This document shows positions 26,213 to 33,537 of a DNA stretch of 64,000 nt, piece after piece (position 1 is the first letter of the stretch; every line of letters starts with the position of its first letter). The translations under genes were made by a program, and so were the position numbers. The notes beneath the pieces are model-generated. The model saw nothing but the letters and a program-made list of their open reading frames with translations. It was not told where the DNA came from and ran no database searches. Source of the DNA: F23-B02 sp946405205. GTDB lineage: Bacteria > Bacillota > Clostridia > Oscillospirales > Oscillospiraceae. The stretch covers positions 1 through 64,000 of the forward strand of contig CAMJGL010000007.1 in the NCBI GenBank assembly GCA_946405205.1, in the 5' to 3' direction.

Positions 26213-27955
26213 TCAGTCAAGGGCGTATTTTCGGGCAAAGCTCCTGTAGTTTTCGATAAATTCCGGCTCCTCCTCGCGCTCCTGGCGGGTCTCGTGGACG
26301 TTGAGATTATGCTTTTTCATGTCCAGCACGCACAGGGCGACATTCGAGCAGTGGTCGGAAACGCGCTCGAGGTCCGTCAGCAGATCCGACCACACAAAGC
26401 CCGCCTCGACGCTGCACTCTCCCTTCTTCATGCGCAGGATATGCCGTGTGCGAAGCTGCTGTTTAAGGTCGTCAATGACCTGCTCCAGAGGCTCGACAAG
26501 CCTCGCCGCGGACACGTCCTTCTCCGTGAAGGCCTTCAGGGAGGTGTCCAGCACCTCGGTCAGCGCCGCCGTGATGACCGCAAGCTCCTTTTTGGCCGCG
26601 GGCGTGAATTCGATATGCTTATCCCGCAGCTCCTCGGCGGACTCGACTATGTTCACCGCGTGGTCGCCAATGCGCTCGAAATCGCCGATGATCTTCAGAA
26701 GCTCCGTTATCTCCCCGCTGTCTTCGTCGCTGACTGGCAGCGCGCCGAGCTTCAGCAGATATGTGCCGAGGATATCCTCGTACCTGTCTGTCTCGTTCTC
26801 GCTACCGCGCACCTCGTCGGCAATTGCGGGACTGTATTCCGTCAGGCTCTTCATCGCGCTTTTCATCGCGCCGACCGCGTAGTAGGCCATGTCCTCGGCT
26901 ATGATGCTGCTCTGCTCGAGAGCCAGCGGCGGAGTCGTAAGCAGCCTGTCGTCCAGCTTGACCTCCGTCTGCCGCTTATTGTCATCGGGCACGAGCATTA
27001 TCGCCAGCTTTTCAAGCAGTCCCGCCGCCGGCAGCAGCAGCGCGGTGCACAGTACGTTGAAGAGCGAGTGGGCGACGGCTATGCCGTACATCGTGGCAGG
27101 CTCGCTCAGCAGAGCCGGCGCGAGCAGCGCCTTGGCAAGGCAGAACGCCGCCAGCAGCACGGCCGTGCCTATCACGTTGAAGCACAGGTGGACGGCCGCC
27201 GCACGCTTTGCGTTCCGGCTGGTGCCCACGGAGGATATGAGCGCCGTCACGCAGGTGCCGATATTCTGACCCATGATGATGGGTATCGCCGCGCCGTAGC
27301 TGACCTGTCCGGACATCGCCAGCGCCTGAAGTATGCCCACCGAGGCGGAGCTGGACTGGATGACCGCCGTCAGAATAGCTCCGGCGAGCACACCGAGAAC
27401 AGGGTTAGTGAACATTATGAACATCTGACGGAATTCCGGCACATCCCTCAGGCCGGCCACCGCCCCGCTCATGGTCTCCATGCCGAACATCAGCGTCGCA
27501 AAGCCCAGCAGTATCATGCCCGTGTCGTTTTTCTTGCTGTTCTTGCTGAACATATAAAGTATTATGCCGACGAGCGCCAGCACCGGCGTGAAGGAGCTCG
27601 GCTTTAAAAGCTGCACCCATACCGCGCTGCCGTCGATACCGCTGAGGCTCAGCATCCACGCGGTCACGGTCGTGCCGACATTCGCTCCCATGATGACGTT
27701 TATGGCCTGCTTCAGGGTCATAAGCCCGGAGTTTACAAAGCCCACGACCATCACCGTCGTCGCCGAGGAGCTTTGTATTACCGCGGTTATGCCCAGTCCC
27801 GTCAGGAAGCCCGTCATGACCTTGCCGGTCATCCTGCCGAGCAGCGTCCTGAGCTTATTTCCGGCCCTGCGCTCGAGCGCCTGTCCCATCAGGTTCATGC
27901 CGAACAGAAACAGGCACAGGCCGCCTATCATCGTCAGAAAATCAAATATATCCAT
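26213..27955 (-). CDS. Na/Pi cotransporter with C-terminal PhoU domain
   Basis: A 580-residue NptA/YjbB-like protein. Two inverted Na/Pi repeats carry the QSSSA signatures (VIQSSSATTVMVVGF and VIQSSSASVGIL). A PhoU-like helical domain fills residues about 350-560, with the IGDFERIGDHAVNI and LERVSDHCSNVA motifs. It imports or exports phosphate with Na+ and is likely modulated by the PhoU part. The upstream region has two TTTACAT repeats, the same pattern as before the PhoP gene, so phosphate-starvation control is likely. Confidence 0.93.
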   Translation of the reverse strand: MDIFDFLTMIGGLCLFLFGMNLMGQALERRAGNKLRTLLGRMTGKVMTGFLTGLGITAVIQSSSATTVMVVGFVNSGLMTLKQAINVIMGANVGTTVTAWMLSLSGIDGSAVWVQLLKPSSFTPVLALVGIILYMFSKNSKKNDTGMILLGFATLMFGMETMSGAVAGLRDVPEFRQMFIMFTNPVLGVLAGAILTAVIQSSSASVGILQALAMSGQVSYGAAIPIIMGQNIGTCVTALISSVGTSRNAKRAAAVHLCFNVIGTAVLLAAFCLAKALLAPALLSEPATMYGIAVAHSLFNVLCTALLLPAAGLLEKLAIMLVPDDNKRQTEVKLDDRLLTTPPLALEQSSIIAEDMAYYAVGAMKSAMKSLTEYSPAIADEVRGSENETDRYEDILGTYLLKLGALPVSDEDSGEITELLKIIGDFERIGDHAVNIVESAEELRDKHIEFTPAAKKELAVITAALTEVLDTSLKAFTEKDVSAARLVEPLEQVIDDLKQQLRTRHILRMKKGECSVEAGFVWSDLLTDLERVSDHCSNVALCVLDMKKHNLNVHETRQEREEEPEFIENYRSFARKYALD

Positions 27956-28024
27956 ATGTCTCTCCTGTGTATACCTTTTATGCTTTTATTCTATCGGAGA
28001 AACATCAAATCGATAATCAAAGGA

Positions 28025-28043
28025 ATGTAAAATCCATGTAAAG
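28025..28043 (-). promoter_or_regulatory. Candidate PhoP box upstream of Na/Pi cotransporter
   Basis: On the minus strand CTTTACATGGATTTTACAT has two direct TTTACAT copies spaced 11 bases apart, one helical turn, about 70 bases before the cotransporter start. The same heptamer recurs upstream of the PhoP gene. Confidence 0.6.
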
Positions 28044-28055
28044 TAATCTGAATTA

Positions 28056-28092
28056 CGGCAAATACCTCCGGCTGAGCCGGAGGTATTTGCCG
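28056..28092. terminator. Perfect 17-bp inverted repeat after PhoR gene
   Basis: Two 17-base perfect arms with a TGA loop just after the histidine kinase stop. There is no long T-run, but the stem is GC-rich in the centre. It probably ends the phoPR transcript. Confidence 0.75.
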
Positions 28093-28102
28093 TCAAAGCG
28101 GT

Positions 28103-29758
28103 TTATTTAGGGAAGTCGACTGTTATCTCTGTGCCCTCCCCGGGGACGCTGTGTATGCCTATGGGCGCGTTGTGCAGCTTTGCCGCGTGCTTTACTATCG
28201 AAAGGCCGAGGCCCGTGCCGCCGACCTCCTTGGAGTGGCTTTTATCGACCCTGTAAAAGCGCTCGAATATGCGCTCCTGCTGCTCGGGAGGGATGCCGAT
28301 GCCGTTATCCTCCACCGTGAGCCGCACTGTGTCAGGCCCGTCCGTGACCGTGACGGCGACGCTGCCGCCCCTGCGGTTATACTTTATCGCGTTATCGCAG
28401 AGATTATGGATTATCCCGTCGAGGAGCTGAGGCACGCCGATTATCACGGCACTTTCGCCGCTGAGCTCAAGGCTCACTCCGGCCTCCCGCGCCGCGGGGG
28501 TCAGGCTGCGCACCGTATCCATCGCCAGGCGGTAGAGATCCGTCTGCTCCCTGCGCATATCCTCCGCGCCCTCATCAAGGTGCGAGAGCTTTATGATATC
28601 CTCAACAAGTGCTATCATGCGCTTCGCCTCGGACTGTATCTGAAGCGAAAAGCGGGGCACGTCCTCCTGCTTTACCATTCCGTTTGCCAGAAGCTCCGCA
28701 CAGCCGGATATGGTGTGCAGCGGGGTCTTGAGCTCGTGCGACACGTTAGCGGTAAATTCGCGGCGCATCTGCTCGGCGCTTTCCTTTTCGCTGATGTCGA
28801 TGAAAAGCAGCACCGCGCCCGCGATCTTCTCATTTGATATGACCGGACTTGCGTATATCTGATAGCTGCCCCCGTCTATGTGTACGCTTATCTCGCCGTG
28901 CTCGCCCCGAAGGGCCTTTTGCAGGAGCTCCCGCATCTCGGGCAAACCTTCCGGAAGCGGCATATCCCTGCCTATGCAGCAGCGGCTTATGCCCAGCAGC
29001 CGCGTCGCGGCCTTGTTTATGCTGAGGACCGAGCCCTGCTCGTTCAACAGCACGAGGCCCTCGATCATATTGCCCGAGGCCGCTTCAAATTCGTCGCGCT
29101 TACGCTGCAGCTCCTCCGCCTGAGCCTTCAGCTGATGCTGCTGGCTGCACAGCTTTTCCGTCAGCGGCCTGAGCTCCTCATATGCGTCGAGCTTCTCGGG
29201 CTCGTCGGGATCGAGCTCGTTGAGAGGCTTGACTATGCGCTTTGAAAGCCTTGACGCGAGCCAGAGCGACAGTCCCAGTGCCGCGGCTGCGATAACTATC
29301 AAGGGCTGCAGCATGCTCAGCACAAGCGTCAGCACGGTGTACTGCGCGCCGGAGAGCCTTATGACCGTGCCGTCGGAAAGACGCTCGGCCGCGTAAAGCT
29401 GACGCTCCATGAGCGTTGTCGAATAGCGCATGCTCTCGCCCGAGCCGGTCTCAAGCGCCTCGCGCACCTCCTCGCGCTCATGGTGGTTTTCCATGCTTCC
29501 GGCCTCGGCGTCGCTGTCGTACAGGACGGTGCCGTCGGCGGATATCCATGTGACGCGGAAGCCCGTGTCGTCAAGGCCGCTGAAATAATCCGCGCCGCTC
29601 TGCTCCACTCCCTGCGCCGCAAGCTGTGCCTGAGCCTTGAGCTGGCTCATCTGGTTGTTGGAAAAGTAATCGTACAGCACGCCCATGATGAGCATGAACG
29701 ACGCCAGAAGCACCACCACGGCGACAAGGCATATCGAGCGGAAGATACGTTTCGTCAT
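28103..29758 (-). CDS. phoR: PhoR-type sensor histidine kinase
   Basis: A 551-residue membrane kinase: TM1 (LVAVVVLLASFMLIMGVLYDYF), extracellular sensor loop (about 35-130), TM2 (VIAAAALGLSLWL), linker, PAS domain (about 220-320), HisKA with VSHELKTPLHTISG and HATPase with DNAIKY, VEDNGIGIP and GTGLGLSIV. Its start overlaps the response-regulator stop by four bases. The PAS-containing layout and the adjacent Na/Pi cotransporter support a phosphate role. Confidence 0.9.
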   Translation of the reverse strand: MTKRIFRSICLVAVVVLLASFMLIMGVLYDYFSNNQMSQLKAQAQLAAQGVEQSGADYFSGLDDTGFRVTWISADGTVLYDSDAEAGSMENHHEREEVREALETGSGESMRYSTTLMERQLYAAERLSDGTVIRLSGAQYTVLTLVLSMLQPLIVIAAAALGLSLWLASRLSKRIVKPLNELDPDEPEKLDAYEELRPLTEKLCSQQHQLKAQAEELQRKRDEFEAASGNMIEGLVLLNEQGSVLSINKAATRLLGISRCCIGRDMPLPEGLPEMRELLQKALRGEHGEISVHIDGGSYQIYASPVISNEKIAGAVLLFIDISEKESAEQMRREFTANVSHELKTPLHTISGCAELLANGMVKQEDVPRFSLQIQSEAKRMIALVEDIIKLSHLDEGAEDMRREQTDLYRLAMDTVRSLTPAAREAGVSLELSGESAVIIGVPQLLDGIIHNLCDNAIKYNRRGGSVAVTVTDGPDTVRLTVEDNGIGIPPEQQERIFERFYRVDKSHSKEVGGTGLGLSIVKHAAKLHNAPIGIHSVPGEGTEITVDFPK

Positions 29759-30429
29759 AGCTTGCCCTCCATGCGGTAGCCAACGCCGCGGACGGTCTCG
29801 ATATAGCCGCCGCAGTCGCCGAGCTTCGTGCGCAGGGTGCCGATGTGCACATCAACGGTCCGCGTCTCGCCGACAAATTCCTCGCCCCACACGGTCGTCA
29901 GAAGCTGCTCGCGTGTGAAAGCTCTGCCGGGGTTTGCCATGAACTTGTGCAGCAGCTCAAACTCCTTGAGCGTGAGCTGCACTCTCTGCCCGCAGGCGGT
30001 CACTGTGTGCTCGCCGAGGTTCATTTCAAGCTCGCCCACCCTGAGCAGCCGCACCGCCGGTCTCGGAGCGCTTCGGCGCAGCACCGCACGCACGCGGGAG
30101 ACCATCTCCATCATGCCGAAGGGCTTGGCAAGATAGTCGTCCGCGCCGAGGTCAAGGCCTATCACCTTGTCGTATTCCGTGCCCCTGGCCGTCGCCATGA
30201 TGACCGGGATATCGGCGGTCATGCTGCTTGAGCGCAGCCTTTTGAGTATGGATATGCCGTCCTCGCCGGGCAGCATGATATCGAGCATAATAAGCTCCGG
30301 AGTCCGTGAGCCGAGGGCGGCGAAGAGTGCCTCGCCGTCGGCAAAGCCCTCGGCCTCAAAGCCCGAGGAATTGAGTGTGTATATCATAAGGTCGCGGATG
30401 CCGGAGTCGTCCTCCACACAGAATATCAT
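29755..30429 (-). CDS. phoP: OmpR/PhoB-type response regulator
   Basis: A 224-residue regulator. The receiver domain has the acidic pocket ED near residue 6, phospho-acceptor Asp in LIMLDIMLPGEDG and Lys in YLAKPFG. The C-terminal winged helix ends GVGYRMEGKL. It is the first gene of a two-gene operon with the sensor kinase. Its promoter region carries repeated TTTAC/TTTACAT motifs, indicating autoregulation. Confidence 0.92.
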   Translation of the reverse strand: MIFCVEDDSGIRDLMIYTLNSSGFEAEGFADGEALFAALGSRTPELIMLDIMLPGEDGISILKRLRSSSMTADIPVIMATARGTEYDKVIGLDLGADDYLAKPFGMMEMVSRVRAVLRRSAPRPAVRLLRVGELEMNLGEHTVTACGQRVQLTLKEFELLHKFMANPGRAFTREQLLTTVWGEEFVGETRTVDVHIGTLRTKLGDCGGYIETVRGVGYRMEGKL

Positions 30430-30483
30430 GAGATCACTTCCCTGCCTCTGTATTTTTCAGCTTTATGATACCTCATAAAGGTA

Positions 30484-30520
30484 ATGTTAAATATCTGTAA
30501 AATGTAAAATGTACGTAAAA
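30484..30520 (-). promoter_or_regulatory. Candidate PhoP box array upstream of phoPR
   Basis: On the minus strand the stretch contains TTTACGT, TTTACAT, TTTACAG and TTAACAT in direct order, about 55-90 bases before the regulator start. The heptamer matches that before the Na/Pi cotransporter. Confidence 0.6.
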
Positions 30521-30579
30521 TCCGCAGTTTTGTGCTTATTATATCACGGCGCAGCCGCATAGGAAAGCACCGGCGCAGC

Positions 30580-30607
30580 AAAAAACCCCGCCTGAGCGGG
30601 GTTTTTT
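30580..30607. terminator. Bidirectional terminator
   Basis: CCCCGC/GCGGGG stem with CTGA loop between A6 and T6 runs, just after the PII-like gene. Confidence 0.9.
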
Positions 30608-30623
30608 GACCGTCTTGACGCGA

Positions 30624-31295
30624 TCATTCGTCGTCGAGCCTGCGTATGCCGGCTACCTCCGTCACGGGCAGGGAGAAGCATATTGCTCCGGCCTCGGTCT
30701 CGGGGCCGCAGTCGCGGCTTATCGCCTTCATTATATCCGCTTTTCTTCCCGCGGGCGTCAGGATATATATCATATCCTTCTCCTCCGCGAGCGAGACACC
30801 GAAGAATTTCTCCGACCGCGTTTTTCCGGTGCCCTTCGCGTGCAGCACAGTGCCGCCGGTGGCTCCGGCGCTTCGGGCCGCGTCCATCACCGTGTCGGAG
30901 TAGCCCTCGTTCAGTATGACAATAATAAGTTCGTGTTCAAAATCCATATTCGGTACCGTACCTCCCAATACCTGTCCGCTCGTAAAATACGCGAGATTCT
31001 TTCCTCCGCCGACGCTCTTCATGGGCAGCGCCATCATCACCCCGTTGCCCGGGATATCGATGAACATTTTAAGCTTCGCCGCCCGAAAGAGGTGCCTGAC
31101 GGACGCGGCGCCCGCCACGGTGCCGATAACGGCCTTTTCGCTCGGCTCCAGCTCATACAGCGACAGGTGCTCCGATTTTGCCGTGCCCCGTCCGAGCTTC
31201 GTGAGCACAAGGGAAAGCTGCAGCTCATTGTGGATGGCCAGCAGCTCATCGGCCCTGCTCCTGTCCACGATGCTGAGTACATAGTATAGCTCCAT
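30624..31295 (-). CDS. Tandem PII-like regulatory protein
   Basis: A 223-residue protein with two GlnB-like ferredoxin folds, about residues 1-105 and 115-205. Repeat 2 shows the clearer pattern: HELIIVILNEGYSDTVMDAARSAGATGGTVLHAKGTG resembles the start of PII up to the T-loop region, and FFGVSLAEEKDMIYIL the following strand. Repeat 1 starts YYVLSIVDRSRADELL. The classical uridylylated Tyr of the T-loop is not evident. It lies four bases after the DUF1538 membrane protein gene, so it probably gates that transporter in response to a nucleotide. Confidence 0.8.
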   Translation of the reverse strand: MELYYVLSIVDRSRADELLAIHNELQLSLVLTKLGRGTAKSEHLSLYELEPSEKAVIGTVAGAASVRHLFRAAKLKMFIDIPGNGVMMALPMKSVGGGKNLAYFTSGQVLGGTVPNMDFEHELIIVILNEGYSDTVMDAARSAGATGGTVLHAKGTGKTRSEKFFGVSLAEEKDMIYILTPAGRKADIMKAISRDCGPETEAGAICFSLPVTEVAGIRRLDDE

Positions 31296-31299
31296 TGCT

Positions 31300-32796
31300 T
31301 CACACGACCTCCCAAAGCTCGATAATTTCGTCGTCCTCGAAGCGGCTGACGATATCCTGCGCGGTCGTCCTGCCGGACTTCAGAGTTGAGATCGCTCCCA
31401 TCACCTGAACGGTGATAAGGGGCATCATCGCGACCATCGCCACAAGGCCGAAAGCGTCGGTCATGACGTTGCCGCCGATCGCGGTGCTTATGCCCATGGC
31501 GAAGGGCAGCATAAAGGTCGCGGTAAGCGGGCCGGACGCAACTCCGCCCGCGTCAAAGGCTATGGCGGTGAACGTAGGCGGCACGAAAAACGCAAGCCCC
31601 AGCGCGATAACATAGCCAGGTATCATGAACCAGAGTATCGATATCCCGGTCAGCACGCGGATCACGGCAAGACCCATGGCGCAGGCGATCGCGATGGACA
31701 GGGTAAGGCCCATCGTCTTTTCCGATATCGCGCCCGCGCTCAGCTCCGTCACCTGCTTGTTGAGCACATGGACCGCGGGCTCGGCGCTGATGATAAACCA
31801 GCCCATCAGCATGGCAAGCGGGATGATCAGCCACTTCAGGCTGCTTTCCGCAAGCGCCCCGCCGAGGACATAGCCGAGCGAGGAAAAGCCCACGTTCACG
31901 CCCGTCAGGAACAGCACCAGTCCCACATATGTAAAGGCCACGCCGATAAGTATCCTTAAAAGCGGCCGCTTCTTCAGCTTCAGGGATATAAGCTGGAACA
32001 GCAGGAAAAACGCGAATATCGGCAGCAGCGCCACGGCCACCTCGCCCATGTATTCCGGCAGGGCTTCAAGATAGCCCCTGCCCAGCGCGACGGATGTCTC
32101 AAACTCGTTGACTATCAGCGCGGAGGTGTCCTCCGAGCCGGTGTCATAGATAAAGCCCAGAATGAGCACCGCGAGGATCGGCCCGATGGAGCACAGCGCC
32201 ACCAGACCGAAGCTGTCCGACTTTGCTTTCTCGTCGCTTCTGATGGAGGCGACGCCGACGCCCAGCGCCATGATAAACGGCACCGTCATCGGCCCCGTAG
32301 TTACGCCGCCGGAATCAAAGGCCACGGACAGGAAGTCCTGATCCGACAAGGCGGCAAGTATGAACACAACGGCGTAAAAGACCACGAGCATCCATTTGAG
32401 CGGAACGGCGAACAGTATGCGCAGCATGCTTATCATGAGGAATATCCCGACGCCGACGGATACCGTCGCGATGAGCACGGTCTTGTCGATATTCGGCACA
32501 TTCGTCGCAAGCACCTGCAGATCCGGCTCCGCGACCGTGATCGCAACGCCGAGGATAAAGCTCAGCAGCAGTATGAGGCCGAGGCTGCGCGATTTCGTCA
32601 TCTTTGCGCCGATGTGGCTGCCTATCTGGGTCATCGCCGTGTCCGAGCCGATCGTGAACAGGCCCATACCCACGATTATCATGACAGAGCCTATAAGGAA
32701 CGAGAGCATCAGCCCGCTGCTGACGGGCACGAGAAAAAGGCACAGGACGGCGACGATCAGCGTGATCGGAAGCACCGACGCGACGGCCTCTTTCAT
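31300..32796 (-). CDS. DUF1538 integral membrane protein
   Basis: A 498-residue protein with two homologous halves of about six helices each. The repeated signature is VAFDSGGVTTGPMTVPFIMALGVG in half 1 and IAFDAGGVASGPLTATFMLPFAMG in half 2, which is the DUF1538 hallmark and suggests an inverted-repeat transporter. Its function is unknown. The PII-like gene directly downstream suggests control like that of AmtB by GlnK. The ribosome site is weak (AAAGAAAAG). Confidence 0.88.
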   Translation of the reverse strand: MKEAVASVLPITLIVAVLCLFLVPVSSGLMLSFLIGSVMIIVGMGLFTIGSDTAMTQIGSHIGAKMTKSRSLGLILLLSFILGVAITVAEPDLQVLATNVPNIDKTVLIATVSVGVGIFLMISMLRILFAVPLKWMLVVFYAVVFILAALSDQDFLSVAFDSGGVTTGPMTVPFIMALGVGVASIRSDEKAKSDSFGLVALCSIGPILAVLILGFIYDTGSEDTSALIVNEFETSVALGRGYLEALPEYMGEVAVALLPIFAFFLLFQLISLKLKKRPLLRILIGVAFTYVGLVLFLTGVNVGFSSLGYVLGGALAESSLKWLIIPLAMLMGWFIISAEPAVHVLNKQVTELSAGAISEKTMGLTLSIAIACAMGLAVIRVLTGISILWFMIPGYVIALGLAFFVPPTFTAIAFDAGGVASGPLTATFMLPFAMGISTAIGGNVMTDAFGLVAMVAMMPLITVQVMGAISTLKSGRTTAQDIVSRFEDDEIIELWEVV

Positions 32797-32948
32797 CTTT
32801 TCTTTGATTATGTTATGTCTTATAGAAACCGCCCCCTTTATATTTAGAATACTTATTTAATAGAATTTTATCATACAGATTTGAAAAATTCTACCGGCTT
32901 TCGCGGCCGAACCGTGAACTTCGTGTTAGTTTTCCGTTAATTTATGAG

Positions 32949-32976
32949 CGGAGACGGCGCGCCTGCGCCGTCTCCG
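32949..32976. repeat. 12-bp GC-rich hairpin near island boundary
   Basis: Perfect CGGAGACGGCGC/GCGCCGTCTCCG stem with a GCCT loop, no T-run. It lies at the host side of the composition break. Confidence 0.6.
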
Positions 32977-33095
32977 CCGTAGCTTTATGTATTTGTCCGC
33001 TACGCAGCTTTACAACAGAAAAAACTGCTCTGAACTGTTGCCGTAAAAGGCCCAATCCTCAAAACTTCAGCAAATACGGGCTTTCATCTTCTGAA

Positions 33096-33110
33096 TCATT
33101 CCCACTCGAT
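33096..33110. other. Candidate distal attachment site (guaA-end copy)
   Basis: The minus strand reads ATCGAGTGGGAATGA, which encodes IEWE-stop, the last residues of GuaA. The real guaA end at 54895-54909 reads ATAGAATGGGAATAA. The two 15-mers match at 12 positions in the same orientation. Nothing else here resembles guaA. This fits an element that targets the 3' end of guaA and carries the terminus of another host's gene. Confidence 0.6.
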
Positions 33111-33209
33111 GCAGAAACTCACATCTTAAACGATTTTGTTTAGAAGTTGTTTGCCCCTGTTCTTCTGATTATTTTGATTATCCATATTATCATAGCTATA
33201 CGATGGATG

Positions 33210-33233
33210 CTTATCAAAATCTTATCAGCGGTG
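33210..33233. repeat. Island-end direct repeat, left copy
   Basis: CTTATCAAAATCTTATCAGC followed by GGTG. A nearly identical copy lies at 54818-54844 in the same orientation, with one substitution and a three-base insertion. Each lies within about 115 bases of its putative att core, so they may be arm-type integrase binding sites. Confidence 0.6.
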
Positions 33234-33537
33234 ATAAATGCTATAACAAGCGCAAGATAATTGTTCCGGGTGGATTGAAGACATTATAGCATAGATTAAC
33301 GCAATTATCCAGATTATGTCTGGATAATTATAAAATTTCATAAAGCGGCAGCAACCAAATTGGGACATTTCCTTGAATCAAAATAGACTAATAAAACGCA
33401 AACACGGTGGAATTGCCATCATCCACAGCACGAATACACTCATGAGCTTCCCACTCTCATATTCGCTAAGCGAGAGTATAGAAATCTCAAAACCCTAAAT
33501 CACTCTTCATATAACTGTTCCCTGCTCTATGTTTGAG

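Larger units (their letters stand above)
32797..33537. other. 741-bp gene-free junction between host and island
   Basis: It holds the DUF1538 promoter region (AT-rich, 32820-32880), a GC-rich hairpin at 32949-32976, a drop in GC from about 33000 on, the guaA-end-like core at 33096-33110, and the arm-like repeat at 33210-33233. I see no convincing gene in it. Confidence 0.7.
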
